Assembly (NCBI RefSeq): GCF_963860125.1
Contig: NZ_CAWLFA010000007.1
Coordinates: 1 to 64,000, forward strand
Direction: 5' to 3'
Source: Picosynechococcus sp. PCC 7002
Lineage (GTDB): Bacteria > Cyanobacteriota > Cyanobacteriia > Cyanobacteriales > MRBY01
Length of the DNA stretch: 64,000 bases
Each line of letters starts with the position of its first letter. Within the stretch, counting starts at the first letter, position 1. Shown here one piece after another: positions 52,602 through 62,570 of the stretch. Made by a program: the position numbers and the translations under genes. Under the pieces are notes generated by a model. The model was given only the letters and a program-made list of their open reading frames with translations, did no database searches and was not told the origin of the DNA.

Positions 52602-52839
52602 GGTGATCGCCTTTGTCGGTTTAAAATTTGTCTAAAAGTATGACAAAAAAAGTAAGGGGGTATGGCGAAACGGACAAAACAAGCGAGAAATTATAACCAT
52701 TTGGAGGATCACCCCTCCCGGAAGTGTTAGGAATTTTACAACAGTCGCCAGTCCTGAGAATTTCCGGGAACCGCCCCATAAACCTTGGCCAAATCCCAGA
52801 GTATTACCACCAAAGCAATGGTCAAAGCCAGTGAACTCG
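52602..52839. other. Gap after recombinase, nothing identified
   Basis: No gene, hairpin or repeat seen apart from sequence that leads into the broken gene at 52840. A recombination target for the recombinase could be here but no inverted repeat stands out. Confidence 0.3.
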
Positions 52840-53093
52840 ATGAAAACAGCGAAGAAACCCTACCTAAAACCCGTCGCCTTTATCTTCGGTTCCGAGAGTG
52901 GCACAATCCCAGAGGCAACCGTTTACCGAGCCACCCAAGAAGCCTATGCAAAAAACTATACCTACCATTCGTGATTGGCTTTGGCACTACCGCTAATGCC
53001 CGTCAATTCGTTGAAAACTGCCAAGACATCACGGGGATTCCCGCCACCTATATCCAAGCCACACCGGATTTATGGAAGACTGAATCTATTTAA
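52840..53093 (+). pseudogene. Frameshifted small gene of unknown function
   Basis: From the ATG at 52840 the frame reads YLKPVAFIFGSESGTIPEAT, then VYRATQEAYAKNYTYHS, and stops at TGA 52972-52974. One frame over, the protein continues VIGFGTTANARQFVENCQDI and TGIPATYIQATPDLWKTESI to TAA at 53093. Loss of one base near 52970 explains the break. Both halves look like one conserved small cyanobacterial protein that I cannot name. The longer frame starting at 52785 uses the wrong frame in its first half. Confidence 0.55.
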
Positions 53094-53109
53094 TGGAGAG
53101 TATTTAGCC

Positions 53110-53328
53110 ATGAACCCTTCAATTCTTGAAAAATATAATGCCTTACCTACAGGAATCAAAAAGCAAGTCGAAGACTTTATCGAGTTCCTTGCCCAAAAGT
53201 ATCTCAAAAATTCTCAGCCACCAGTTCTCCCAACAGAGAAAAAGTACGGTTATGGCAGTTTAGCCGGAAAATTAGTGGTTCCCGACGATTTTGACGAACC
53301 CCTAGAAGAATTGGCGGAGTATATGTAA
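53110..53328 (+). CDS. VapB-like antitoxin (DUF2281 type)
   Basis: A 72-residue protein: an N-terminal helix pair (LEKYNALPTGIKKQVEDFIE) typical of DUF2281, and a C-terminal acidic tail (LVVPDDFDEPLEELAEYM) that normally wraps the PIN toxin. GGAG precedes the ATG. Its stop codon is directly followed by the toxin ATG with no gap (TAAATG), typical of TA operons. Confidence 0.82.
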   Translation: MNPSILEKYNALPTGIKKQVEDFIEFLAQKYLKNSQPPVLPTEKKYGYGSLAGKLVVPDDFDEPLEELAEYM

Positions 53329-53724
53329 ATGTACTTGCTTGATACCCATATTTTGCTCTGGTATTTAGCCGCCGATAAAAGGCTAAGTCCTGAGATTAAA
53401 GCAATTCTCGATCAGAGAGAAAATCTGAATTTAAGTATCGCTAGTCTCTGGGAAATAGCGATTAAGTTCAATATTGGTAAACTGCCAGCAGACTCCAATT
53501 ATCACGACATTTTAGAGCAAATAGATTTTCTGAGGGTCAATACTTTAAATCTGAGTCGAGATGATCTAATTCAATATCGGAACCTCCCCCTAAACCGTGA
53601 CCACCGCGATCCCTTTGATCGAATTCTCATTGCCCAAGCAATTAATCATTCCCTAACTTTGGTAACTGCTGACTCCAAATTTAGAACCTATGATCTCGAA
53701 GATTTAAAGCTCTATTCCGGATGA
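53329..53724 (+). CDS. vapC: VapC-like PIN-domain toxin
   Basis: A 131-residue PIN ribonuclease. Acidic residues sit in LLDTHILLWYL (Asp5), SLWEIAIK (Glu), DPFDRILIAQA (Asp pair) and VTADSKF (Asp), giving a complete active site. Members cleave RNA or tRNA and are held by their VapB. Second gene of the pair. Confidence 0.85.
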   Translation: MYLLDTHILLWYLAADKRLSPEIKAILDQRENLNLSIASLWEIAIKFNIGKLPADSNYHDILEQIDFLRVNTLNLSRDDLIQYRNLPLNRDHRDPFDRILIAQAINHSLTLVTADSKFRTYDLEDLKLYSG

Positions 53725-54200
53725 AACTCCCTCAATCAGGGTATCGGCTCTACTGGTCTATTTCTATTTTTTTGTGCCTTACGATCTCGTTACTGATTTA
53801 TTGATTTTGACCGCTTGCACAAAATAATTTACATACCTGTACTTTCGCGCTGCCCTAATTCCTACATTCCGCAGGTTAAAAAAATTGGAGAACGGATCCT
53901 GGAGGCAAGGTCATGGTTATTGATCTTCTTCATTTTTTTGAGCATCAAAATCATTAGAAGCAGTAGAGGTTATGCGATCGCCCCCGTTCGTCCCCGGAAT
54001 TCAAATTTATCTTGTCCTTTATCTTGGACTCTCATAAAAACATAAAAAAACGCCGTCTTTGGGGGGAGATGCTTGAATTTTCGAGCAATCTTTACGGCTT
54101 TGCTTTCATCAGGATATCTTCTGAATAGAGGATTGAGACGATACTTTTTATAATCGATGCTTGCTGTTTAAGTGCGTTCTCTTGTCCAGTTAGTTGAATT
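53725..54200. other. 476-bp gap without recognised features
   Basis: Between the VapC gene and the end of kdpD. A 76-codon open frame at 53815-54045 has no family resemblance and unlike codon use. No clear terminator was found for either side. Confidence 0.35.
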
Positions 54201-55307
54201 TTAATTATTGGCAATGATATGTATATCAACTTGGGGTAATGCTCTCATTAGCTGCTGTACAATAGAGCCTTTGAATAATAATTGAAATCGGGAGCGACGA
54301 GTTTCCCCTAAAACAATTTGAGTAATACGTTCTTGGGTTGCGATTTTGACGATTGTGGTAACAATATTCGGTGATTCTATCCTTAAGAATTCCCCTGTAA
54401 ATTCTTGACATAATCGTTTGCATGTCTCGATATGTAATGCTTCTGATTTTGATAAAAATTTACCCGCAGGTGCTACAAATAACACAAACAATTGTCCATT
54501 CATATGATTGGCAATTCGAGCGCCCCGGCGTAAAAGCTGAATAGAATTTGGGTAAGTTGAAATACATACTAAAACCCGTTCTCGAATATTGTAATGGAGA
54601 TTTTTAGTTTCAGAAATGGATTCTTCTTCAATGTTATCGGCAATTTCACGTAGCGCTAATTCTCTTAAAGCAATTAAATTACTACGACGAAAAAAATTTT
54701 GTAGAGCTTGATCAATTTTTTCAGGCGCATAAATTTTTCCTTCCTGAAGTCGTTCTTGTAATGTTTCTGGGGTTACATCAACTACAACAATTTCATCAGC
54801 ATCATCAATGATTCGGTCGGGAATGCGTTCTCTTACTACAACCCCAGAAATGCGATATACGAGATCATTTAAGCTTTCTAGATGCTGAATATTAACCGTT
54901 GAATAGACATCGATTCCGGCATTTAGAATTTTTTCAACATCTTGATAACGTTTTTCTTGTTTAGAGCCGGGTATATTCGTGTGAGCTAGTTCATCTATCA
55001 GGACTAACTGGGGCGATCGCCTTAAGATTTCCTCGGTATCCATTTCTTGCAATAAAACATTTCGACAATAAACTTGTTTACGAGGAATTAGCTCTAAGCC
55101 TTCAGCTTTCAGGGTTGTTTCCTCCCGCCCATGGGCTTCTAATAAGCCAATAGCCACATCAACACCATCTTGCTTAAGGGCATGTCCTTCTTCGAGCATT
55201 CGGTATGTTTTACCAACTCCAGGGGCCATGCCAATAAAAATTTTGTGTTTGCCTCGACGGGGGAGTATTTGGTAGTTAGTAGCGGCGATCGCAGTAGGGT
55301 TGTACAT
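54201..55307 (-). CDS. kdpD: Short KdpD: sensor domain without histidine kinase
   Basis: A 368-residue protein equal to the N-terminal third of KdpD. Residues 18-230 are the KdpD domain with Walker A GMAPGVGKTYRMLEEG and VLIDELAHTNIPGS; residues about 245-368 are a universal-stress-like domain (RVLVCISTYPNSIQLLRRGA). The four membrane helices, GAF and kinase domains are absent, the usual state in cyanobacteria. It is last in the kdp operon. Signalling must therefore use another kinase, possibly the one at 61443. Confidence 0.88.
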   Translation of the reverse strand: MYNPTAIAATNYQILPRRGKHKIFIGMAPGVGKTYRMLEEGHALKQDGVDVAIGLLEAHGREETTLKAEGLELIPRKQVYCRNVLLQEMDTEEILRRSPQLVLIDELAHTNIPGSKQEKRYQDVEKILNAGIDVYSTVNIQHLESLNDLVYRISGVVVRERIPDRIIDDADEIVVVDVTPETLQERLQEGKIYAPEKIDQALQNFFRRSNLIALRELALREIADNIEEESISETKNLHYNIRERVLVCISTYPNSIQLLRRGARIANHMNGQLFVLFVAPAGKFLSKSEALHIETCKRLCQEFTGEFLRIESPNIVTTIVKIATQERITQIVLGETRRSRFQLLFKGSIVQQLMRALPQVDIHIIANN

Positions 55308-55368
55308 CTAAAAGAGCAAGAGGATAGTCAGAGAATATGCAGGCTAGAAAGTTCCTGTTTTCAAAGCT

Positions 55369-55941
55369 TTAGAGCTGATCAAGGGCCAAATTAAGGGTGA
55401 CTGTGTTGACAGCAGGTTCACCAAAAATTCCTAAGAATCGTCCTTCGGTATTCTGTTCAATTAATATTTTTAAGTCATCAGGGGAAAGATTACGAGCGGC
55501 GGCAATCCGGTCGATTTGAGCGATCGCACTAGTAGGAGAAATGTGGGGGTCGAGGCCAGAGCCAGAACTGTAGAGCAGGTCAGCAGTCGGCTCAAGATCG
55601 GCAGCCCGCAGGATTTCGGCTCTTTCCTTAACCAATGCAAACAGGTCAGGATTACTGGGAGCTAGGTTCGTCGCTCCGGATAGTCCGGTAGGGGCGGCAT
55701 CTTCGCTGATACTGTAATTGACTGCGCTAGGGCGACCCCAGAAATAGTCTTCGCTACTAAAGGCTTGACCGATGAGGCTAGAGCCAATGACTTGCCCTTG
55801 GTTATTCACAATTAGACTGCCGTTGGCTTGGATTGGAAAAAGGCCCTGACCGATCATGAAAATCAGCAAAGGGTAAATCAAAGCAGTAAGTAACCAAAGA
55901 AAGACTGTAGTACGAATGCTAGTGGCAATCTCTTGAATCAT
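55369..55941 (-). CDS. kdpC: KdpC, K+-transporting ATPase subunit C
   Basis: A 190-residue single-span subunit. One N-terminal membrane helix (VFLWLLTALIYPLLIFMIGQ), then the periplasmic part with GSSLIGQAFSSEDYFWGRPS, SGATNLAPSNPDL and SGSGLDPHISPTSAIAQ, all diagnostic for KdpC. It stabilises the KdpFAB complex. Lies between the small basic gene and kdpD. Confidence 0.93.
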   Translation of the reverse strand: MIQEIATSIRTTVFLWLLTALIYPLLIFMIGQGLFPIQANGSLIVNNQGQVIGSSLIGQAFSSEDYFWGRPSAVNYSISEDAAPTGLSGATNLAPSNPDLFALVKERAEILRAADLEPTADLLYSSGSGLDPHISPTSAIAQIDRIAAARNLSPDDLKILIEQNTEGRFLGIFGEPAVNTVTLNLALDQL

Positions 55942-55984
55942 GATTTTTAAGGGGATTGAGGTTGATAAAGAAAGGGTTGGAAAG

Positions 55985-56128
55985 TTAATCAGCAGAATTT
56001 TTGTTTTTTTCGGGATGTCGGCGACGGTGGCGATCGCGAATTCTGTCTAGTTCTGCTTGGCGGATTTGGCGATTCATTCGAGCGAGTCGAATCTGTTCGC
56101 GGATCTGATTAATGAGTCTTTTTAGCAT
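55985..56128 (-). CDS. Small basic helical protein in kdp operon
   Basis: A 47-residue open frame starting with ATG two bases after the kdpF-like stop and ending 43 bases before kdpC. The product is a highly basic helix (MLKRLINQIREQIRLARMNR, then QAELDRIRDRHRRRHPEK). The close spacing on both sides suggests a real coupled gene. No family recognised; it could bind the membrane or nucleic acid. Confidence 0.5.
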   Translation of the reverse strand: MLKRLINQIREQIRLARMNRQIRQAELDRIRDRHRRRHPEKNKNSAD

Positions 56129-56130
56129 GA

Positions 56131-56385
56131 TCAAAATTTCTCCGGTTTCAGAATAACGGTAGTGAGATAGGCGGCAAGACCAATGACCACCAGACCGAGA
56201 AGACCGAGGGCGTAGGCATTCCCCCGACTGAGGCTACCAGTTGCGGCATAGAGGGCAGGGGCGATCGCCAAGTTTAAGCACAGAGCCATAAACAGCCCCA
56301 AAGCAAACCGGGTGCGGCGTTGTAGTAGGCGCTCTAGCCAGTCGTTACAAATTTCAAAGGGGCGTAGGGTAAATCTATTCATCAA
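56131..56385 (-). CDS. kdpF: KdpF-like small subunit with extended N-terminus
   Basis: An 84-residue protein with two hydrophobic segments. The C-terminal AYALGLLGLVVIGLAAYLTT-VILKPEKF matches KdpF, the small lipid-like stabilising subunit that is normally about 30 residues. The extra N-terminal 50 residues (ERLLQRRTRFALGLFMALCL) add a second membrane helix, a form seen in cyanobacterial kdp operons. Confidence 0.75.
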   Translation of the reverse strand: MMNRFTLRPFEICNDWLERLLQRRTRFALGLFMALCLNLAIAPALYAATGSLSRGNAYALGLLGLVVIGLAAYLTTVILKPEKF

Positions 56386-56429
56386 CAGATCTCCAAGTGT
56401 ATTTTTAGGAAGTGGTGGAACGGTTATCG

Positions 56430-57227
56430 CTAAAGGACATCGTCAAAACGAGGACGAGCCTTCAAATTAGTGGTGGCGCGCTCTAGGTTCATGTCAGCAG
56501 GTTGATAGGTCGGATCGAGTCCCAAGGCAGCTCGGTAAAGTTTGAGGGCTTCTAGGCGATTGCCCAAATATTCAGTAATCAAACCCAATAAAGTAAGAGA
56601 CTCTGGCCGTTCCGGAGCCTGCTTCATCGCTTCACCAATAAGCTTGCGGGCTTGGTCAAAGTTTTTTTGTCGAGCACACTGGCGGGCTAGTTCGATCAGC
56701 TCATTAAAGTCATCTGTGAGTACTCCAGCAGCAGGAGAACGATTCAAGGCTTCAGCAACGACGGTGCGAATATGATCAGGCTCAAAGGGACGTTGGAAAT
56801 AACCATGGGGTTCATGAATGAAATCCACCGCCCCCTGTTTCATAGCATCAACAGCCTCTTCCAAGCTGCAATGGTCACAAATCATCACCACGCGGATGCT
56901 GGGATAAAGCGAGAGTAGTTTTCCTAAGTACCCGCCTTCAACTTGTTGAGCAATGGCGAAATCTAAAATTACTAGATCAATAGTCTGATGTTGTAACTGC
57001 TCAAAAGCAGCTTCCCAATTCGCTGCCCCACAAATGCGGTAGCCTTCCGGTTGCAGAAAATTCGTCAATATTAGTCGGGTTGCTTTCTCGTGGTAAACGA
57101 TCAAAATAGTCGCCGAGGTCATAGCACTTTCCATCGGGGTAAGCTCCGCTGAAGATATTTCAGATTTACTAGACGCTTGAACATTCGAAGATTCGGACAT
57201 TAACGGTATATGAAGAAAAAAGACCAT
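56430..57227 (-). CDS. Receiver domain-TPR protein in kdp operon
   Basis: A 265-residue protein. Residues about 35-160 are a response-regulator receiver (TILIVYHEKATRLILTNFLQ; phosphoacceptor Asp in LVILDFAIAQQ; the usual KPF is RPF), and the C-terminus has two TPR-like repeats (PESLTLLGLITEYLGNRLEA). There is no DNA-binding output domain. The ATG at 57227 has AAAGGG in front, overlapping the kdpB stop. Its place between kdpB and kdpF suggests control of pump assembly or activity through protein contacts. The two acidic residues normally expected at the start of strand 1 are missing (VYHEK), so phosphorylation is doubtful. Confidence 0.7.
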   Translation of the reverse strand: MVFFLHIPLMSESSNVQASSKSEISSAELTPMESAMTSATILIVYHEKATRLILTNFLQPEGYRICGAANWEAAFEQLQHQTIDLVILDFAIAQQVEGGYLGKLLSLYPSIRVVMICDHCSLEEAVDAMKQGAVDFIHEPHGYFQRPFEPDHIRTVVAEALNRSPAAGVLTDDFNELIELARQCARQKNFDQARKLIGEAMKQAPERPESLTLLGLITEYLGNRLEALKLYRAALGLDPTYQPADMNLERATTNLKARPRFDDVL

Positions 57228-57240
57228 GATGTAGAGCCCT

Positions 57241-59328
57241 TTAGGCCAAACCAACTCTGCCAACAACAACATCGATAAGCTTGATGGCGATAAAGGGCGC
57301 GATGACTCCACCCAGACCAAAAATCAGCATGTTGCGCTGCAGTAGTTGGTTAGCTGTCAAAGGACGAAACTTCACTCCTTTTAAAGCCAAAGGAATCAGA
57401 GCTGGAATAATTAGAGCGTTGTAGATGAGAGCAGACAGAACAGCCGATTGAGGGCTATTCAGCCCCATAATGTTGAGGGCGCCGATGCCCGCCGCTGCAA
57501 ACATCGCTGGGATAATGGCAAAGTATTTAGCAATATCATTGGCAATGGAAAAAGTGGTCAACGCGCCGCGCGTAATCAGCAATTGCTTACCAATCGTGAC
57601 TAGGTCAATTAGCTTGGTGGGGTCAGAGTCAAGATCGACCATGTTTGCGGCTTCTTTAGCAGCTTGGGTGCCGGAATTCATTGCCAAACCAACGTTTGCT
57701 TGGGCTAAAGCTGGGGCATCGTTGGTGCCATCCCCTGTCATGGCTACCAGTTTGCTTTGTGCCTGTTCCGCCTGAATGACCTGAATTTTATCCTCAGGGG
57801 TAGCCTCAGCAACAAAGTCATCGACACCAGCTTCACGGGCAATCACTTCAGCGGTAATACGGTTATCCCCTGTCAACATGACGGTACGAACTCCCATCCG
57901 TCGCAGTTGGTCAAACCGTTCATGAATGCCGGATTTGATGATGTCTTTTAGGTAAATTACCCCATAAATTTCATCATCTTGACAGAGGGCAAGGGGTGTA
58001 CCACCTAAGCGAGAAACCCGCTCAAAAGCTTGATCTAGAGTTTCAGGGACTGTACCACCACGGGATCTTACAAAGCCGCGAATTGCATCCACCGCTCCTT
58101 TGCGAATTTCGCCACCATCGGTTAAATTTATGCCGCTCATGCGGGTACGGGCAGAGAAGTCTACTGCTTCCGCCGCATCTTTGTCGAAGGCGATCGCGGC
58201 TCCTTGCTGCTGCGCTAATCGCACAATGGACTTTCCTTCAGGGGTGGTGTCAAAGATACTGGCAGCCAGCGCCACCGCTGCGACTTTCTCTAAACTATGA
58301 CCATTCAAAGGAATAAATTCCTCGGCCAGACGATTACCTAGGGTAATGGTGCCAGTTTTATCTAACACCAGAGTATTGATGTCGCCGCAGGCTTCCACCG
58401 CTCGACCAGAAGTCGCCACGACATTAAACTGTGCGACGCGGTCCATCCCGGCAATGCCGATCGCGCTCAGTAGTCCACCAATCGTAGTGGGAATCAACGC
58501 CACCAGCAGCGCGATCAAAATGGCTACGCTGACGGGACTGCCAATATAGGCGGCTGGAGTCGGTAGAGTGGCGACGACAATTAAAAATACCAGGGTCAGC
58601 ACCGCTAGTAGTACCGTCAGGGCAATTTCGTTTGGGGTTTTACTGCGTTCGGCTCCTTCGACTAAGGCAATCATGCGATCAATGAAGCCTTTACCTGGGT
58701 CGGCGGTTACTTGAATGATCAGCTCATCGGAAATAATTTTGGTGCCACCCGTGACGGAACTGGCTACATCTGAACCTGCTTCTTTTAACACTGGAGCAGA
58801 TTCCCCAGTAATTGCTGATTCATCCACGGAGGCAACGCCGTCGAGCACTTCGCCATCGGCGGGGATAATATCGCCTGCGATGACTTTGATGCGATCGCCC
58901 CGGCTCAAACTGGTGGAATAAACCTCCTCAATGGAGCCATTAGCTAAAATTTTGCGAGCGGTTGTCTCTGACTTCGTAGAGCGCAGCGCATCCGCCTGAG
59001 CCTTACCCCGACCTTCGGCTACTGCTTCAGCGAAGTTAGCAAAAACAACCGTAAAGAACAGGATGATGGCAATTAAACCATTAAACAAAACTGAGTTGTC
59101 CGGCACAGAGCCAAAGAGATTTGGGTTGAAAGTCAGCAAAATCGTGATGATCGTGCCCACCCACACCACAAACATGACGGGGTTTTTGATCATCACCCGT
59201 GGATCAAGTTTGTAAAACGCTTCTTTAAATGCCCGCTGGTAAAGACCTGACATATCGACTTTTGGGGTGTGTCGTCGCCCCTCGCGGGGTCCACCGGGTT
59301 GATGGCGGGGTTGTATGGAACTGGTCAT
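57241..59328 (-). CDS. kdpB: KdpB, K+-transporting P-type ATPase
   Basis: A 695-residue P1A-type ATPase that powers K+ uptake. Phosphorylation motif [11 protein letters not shown] near residue 322, actuator TGESAPV near 174, hinge [17 protein letters not shown] near 540. The cyanobacterial-type N-terminal extension ([16 protein letters not shown]) precedes the first helix. Second gene of the operon, 64 bases after kdpA. Confidence 0.95.
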   Translation of the reverse strand: MTSSIQPRHQPGGPREGRRHTPKVDMSGLYQRAFKEAFYKLDPRVMIKNPVMFVVWVGTIITILLTFNPNLFGSVPDNSVLFNGLIAIILFFTVVFANFAEAVAEGRGKAQADALRSTKSETTARKILANGSIEEVYSTSLSRGDRIKVIAGDIIPADGEVLDGVASVDESAITGESAPVLKEAGSDVASSVTGGTKIISDELIIQVTADPGKGFIDRMIALVEGAERSKTPNEIALTVLLAVLTLVFLIVVATLPTPAAYIGSPVSVAILIALLVALIPTTIGGLLSAIGIAGMDRVAQFNVVATSGRAVEACGDINTLVLDKTGTITLGNRLAEEFIPLNGHSLEKVAAVALAASIFDTTPEGKSIVRLAQQQGAAIAFDKDAAEAVDFSARTRMSGINLTDGGEIRKGAVDAIRGFVRSRGGTVPETLDQAFERVSRLGGTPLALCQDDEIYGVIYLKDIIKSGIHERFDQLRRMGVRTVMLTGDNRITAEVIAREAGVDDFVAEATPEDKIQVIQAEQAQSKLVAMTGDGTNDAPALAQANVGLAMNSGTQAAKEAANMVDLDSDPTKLIDLVTIGKQLLITRGALTTFSIANDIAKYFAIIPAMFAAAGIGALNIMGLNSPQSAVLSALIYNALIIPALIPLALKGVKFRPLTANQLLQRNMLIFGLGGVIAPFIAIKLIDVVVGRVGLA

Positions 59329-59392
59329 GGCTAGTAATGGGTTAAGAAACTAAAGATTAACGGTGTTCAGCGAAGCAATTACTCATCAAGGG

Positions 59393-61099
59393 TTAGAGCC
59401 CAGCCGTAACTTCAGCGGCGGCTTTGGCGATCGCAAACCCTTCCGCAATCGGTCCCAATGCCAGCACCGGCAAGAAAGTTAATGCTCCAAGAATGAGGAT
59501 GGTGCCTGCGGTTACACCTGTGAATAAAAAGCTGTCAGTGTAAAGAGTGCCAGCTGTTTCTGGGACTGATTGTTTCTGGGCCATGCTGTCGGCCAGATAA
59601 ATCAGGGCAATGATGGGCACATAACGACCAACGATTAACGAAAAGCTCGTGCTCAGATTCCACCAGAGAGTGTTATCTCCCAAGCCTTCAAAGCCGGAAC
59701 CATTATTCGCAGCAGCAGAAGCATACTCATAAATCACTTGGGAAACGCCATGAAAGCCAGGGTTACTGATGCCTGCCAAAGCTTCAGGAAGAGCCAGGGT
59801 AACCGCGCCGGGAATCAGAATGGCGATCGGGTGAGCCAGTAAGATGATGCTAGAAAGGACAATTTCCCGTTTCTCGATTTTGCGGCTGAGAAATTCTGGG
59901 GTGCGTCCAACCATTAACCCGGTCAGGAAAACAGTCAAAATCAAGAAAACGAATAGGTAGGCGGTACCTGTACCCTGTCCCCCCCAAATAATTTGCAGAA
60001 ATATATCCGAGAGGGTGGCAAACCCACCAGGGGGCATCAAAGAGTCATGCATCCCGTTGACCGCCCCACACATAGTTCCGGTCGTAGACACTGCCCAGAG
60101 TGCAGTAAGTGCCCAGCCAAAGCGTACTTCTTTACCTTCTAAGTTGGGAACTTGTTCACCCAGAATGTTGTTCACCAGCGGATTACCGACATACTCACCG
60201 TAAGCAGTGATGCCCACCATAAGAACATAAAAGATAAAGACCATGCCAAAAATCAGCCAGCCCTGACGGGGTTTACGCGCCATAATGCCGTAGGTCAAAA
60301 TCAGTCCTGCTGGAATGATCAGCATGATAATGTTAGTAAATAGATTTACAAAGTTATTGGGATTTTCGTAGGGGTGGGCCGAGTTGATCCCAAAAAAGCC
60401 GCCGCCATTTTCACCTAATTCTTTAATGATTTCAAAGTGGGCGACGGGGCCCCGGGCGATGTATTGAGTTGCACCTTCTAAGGTTTGGGCAACGGCTGGC
60501 CCGGCGAATGTCTCCGGTACACCAGCAATCACTAGGACGATCGCCCCCACAATCGAAATCGGCAGTAAAATCCGTGTGATTGATAAAGTCAAATCAACAT
60601 AAAAATTACCGAGGGCATTTCCCGTCAAACCCCGAATAAAGGCGATCGCCACTGCAATCCCCGTTGCTGCTGAGGTAAACATTAAAAAACCCAGTGCCCC
60701 TACCTGGGAAAAGTAGCTGTAGGTGGTTTCACCGGAGTAATGTTGCTGATTTGTATTGGTGACAAACGAAATAGCAGTGTGCAGGGCCAAATGCCAACTG
60801 GGGGCCGTCAAATTAGTCGGATTTAGTGGCAATGCTCTTTGCAATAGGAAGATGAAGAAAACCAGAATCCCCATCACCAAGTTGCTTACCAGTACCGCAC
60901 TGACATATTTTCTACCCGTCATCGAAGACTGATTAGCAAAGCCTCCAATGGTAAATAGCAATCGCTCTAACGGGATAGCAATAGGGTCGAGCAGGGTTTT
61001 CTGTCCCATAAAAACCCGTGCCATATACCTGCCTAAAAAAGGCGCAACTGACAGTAAAATTGCCAAGGCGATCGCGAGTTGAAAAAATCCCTGTGTCAT
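59393..61099 (-). CDS. kdpA: KdpA, K+-selective channel-like subunit
   Basis: A 568-residue, roughly ten-helix protein related to Trk/Ktr/HKT channels. K+-selectivity-filter-like loops appear at [46 protein letters not shown] and [18 protein letters not shown]. First gene of the kdp operon; its leader is shared with the divergent sensor kinase. Confidence 0.95.
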   Translation of the reverse strand: MTQGFFQLAIALAILLSVAPFLGRYMARVFMGQKTLLDPIAIPLERLLFTIGGFANQSSMTGRKYVSAVLVSNLVMGILVFFIFLLQRALPLNPTNLTAPSWHLALHTAISFVTNTNQQHYSGETTYSYFSQVGALGFLMFTSAATGIAVAIAFIRGLTGNALGNFYVDLTLSITRILLPISIVGAIVLVIAGVPETFAGPAVAQTLEGATQYIARGPVAHFEIIKELGENGGGFFGINSAHPYENPNNFVNLFTNIIMLIIPAGLILTYGIMARKPRQGWLIFGMVFIFYVLMVGITAYGEYVGNPLVNNILGEQVPNLEGKEVRFGWALTALWAVSTTGTMCGAVNGMHDSLMPPGGFATLSDIFLQIIWGGQGTGTAYLFVFLILTVFLTGLMVGRTPEFLSRKIEKREIVLSSIILLAHPIAILIPGAVTLALPEALAGISNPGFHGVSQVIYEYASAAANNGSGFEGLGDNTLWWNLSTSFSLIVGRYVPIIALIYLADSMAQKQSVPETAGTLYTDSFLFTGVTAGTILILGALTFLPVLALGPIAEGFAIAKAAAEVTAGL

Positions 61100-61442
61100 G
61101 GGAAGAAACTCCTAACTAATAAGGGAAATAAAACGTTTGAATTTTGGAGTGTTTAAATCCCGTATTCATCAGTCTTAAGAATGGTTGATAACAACAACAC
61201 TATTTCGCTTTTTTAATGGCTTTGACAAGGTATAGAGTCGAGTTTATGTGGGATTTATATCGCCAGGATTAGGCAGAAAAATTGGATTTGTTTAGAAGCG
61301 TTTAGACAAAGCCTATAAGTATTTATATCAAATGATATAAATTCAGCCTGTTTATCCAGTTCAACTCTTAAAATAAATAGATTGATAAATAATTTAAGTT
61401 GCCCAGTATCTTTTAATTCTTAAAGTAGGCCCAATTTCTCCT
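61100..61442. other. 343-bp divergent region: kdp operon and sensor kinase
   Basis: AT-rich regulatory region with the 22-bp palindrome at 61321-61342. No c-di-AMP riboswitch motif is present in the kdpA leader. No other feature recognised. Confidence 0.5.
61321..61342. promoter_or_regulatory. 22-bp perfect palindrome between kdpA and kinase gene
   Basis: Arms ATTTATATCA and TGATATAAAT are exact inverted repeats around AA. It lies 222 bases from kdpA and 101 bases from the kinase start, a fitting place for an operator of the adjacent NarL-type response regulator. Confidence 0.5.
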
Positions 61443-62570
61443 ATGACCCGGTCTAAATCTGCCTCCTATTTTGATCAGTTAATTCAGGCCCGTCATCGCA
61501 TTCATTGGCTGATTGGGGTCATCTTTATTTTGGTTATCCTGCTGGAGTACAGCACACCCCCGCCCTACATTTTTGGATATTTGTACGTCGGGGCAGTGCT
61601 TATCGCTAGCACCCGGCTCAGCCGTCGAGACACCATTTGGGTAACTGCTGTGGCGATCGCCTTTACGCTGTTAAATTTATTGATTCCGGGAATCGGCATG
61701 GTGACGCCTGCAACTGTCGCAAATCGTATGATTACGGTACTCGCGTTAGGGATTACGGGTTATTTAGGCGATCGCCTGCAAACCTATGAACAGGCCATTA
61801 CGCGGCAACGATTACAGATCCAAGCCCAGGAGCAACTCGCCCGCATGCGGGAGGATTTTGTTTCGACCCTTACCCATGATCTGAAAACGCCACTATTGGG
61901 GGCTCTGGAGACATTAAAGGCGTTGCGTAGCGAAAACTTTGGCCCGGTTTCCCTGGCTCAACACCACGTCTTTGACGTTATGACCCACAGCCATCAAAAG
62001 ACGTTGCAACTGGTGGAAACGTTGATGGATGTTTACCGCAACGATGCTGAAGGGTTACGGCTACATTGCCAACAAGTTGATTTACTCACTCTGGTTGAAG
62101 AAGCCGTGACGGATGTTGTTCCCCTCGCCACCTCGCGCCAAATTCATCTACGGGTGAGGGATGAAAATTCTGATTTTCGGCGGTCTTACTGCGTCAATGG
62201 GGATGCCTTACAGCTCTCACGGGTATTAGTCAATTTATTGTCAAATGCTGTCAACCATTCCCGACGCGGCAGTTCAGTACAGGTGGTCATGGGATCTACC
62301 AATGGTCACTGCCAAGTACAAATCATAGATGAGGGACAGGGTATTCTCGCTAATGAGTTGCCACATTTGTTTGATCGCTTCTACCAGGGTCAAGGCGATC
62401 GCCAAGCCAAAGGTACAGGATTAGGACTTTATCTTAGTCGCCAAATTATAGAAGCTCATGGCGGTACAATTTGGGCAGAATCCGATACTCAAGGCGCAAT
62501 CTTTGCTTTTCGTTTACCTGCTTATATCAACCAGTTACCTATTTCTGTCACCAGCAAAACGACAGTATGA
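61443..62570 (+). CDS. Membrane sensor histidine kinase
   Basis: A 375-residue kinase. Three to four N-terminal membrane helices (HWLIGVIFILVILLEYS, TVANRMITVLALGITGYLGD) act as sensor. The HisKA box is FVSTLTHDLKTPLLGALE with the phospho-histidine near residue 145. The ATPase has NLLSNAVNHS (N box), DEGQGILANELPHLFDRFY (G1/F) and GTGLGLYLSRQI (G2). Overlaps the response-regulator gene by 4 bases (ATGA). Its divergence from kdp makes it a candidate regulator of K+ uptake in place of full-length KdpD. Confidence 0.88.
   Translation: MTRSKSASYFDQLIQARHRIHWLIGVIFILVILLEYSTPPPYIFGYLYVGAVLIASTRLSRRDTIWVTAVAIAFTLLNLLIPGIGMVTPATVANRMITVLALGITGYLGDRLQTYEQAITRQRLQIQAQEQLARMREDFVSTLTHDLKTPLLGALETLKALRSENFGPVSLAQHHVFDVMTHSHQKTLQLVETLMDVYRNDAEGLRLHCQQVDLLTLVEEAVTDVVPLATSRQIHLRVRDENSDFRRSYCVNGDALQLSRVLVNLLSNAVNHSRRGSSVQVVMGSTNGHCQVQIIDEGQGILANELPHLFDRFYQGQGDRQAKGTGLGLYLSRQIIEAHGGTIWAESDTQGAIFAFRLPAYINQLPISVTSKTTV

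Noticed and set aside
52785..52839. 102-codon frame start at 52785 as the true gene start
   Set aside because: Its first half encodes basic low-complexity sequence, whereas another frame there reads as a conserved-looking protein; taken as a frameshifted gene instead.
53815..54045. 76-codon frame downstream of VapC
   Set aside because: No family match, no ribosome-binding site, irregular composition.
61100..61442. Possible c-di-AMP riboswitch in the kdpA leader
   Set aside because: None of the conserved GGGGGAACC or GTCAGCTAACCTCG elements occur there.
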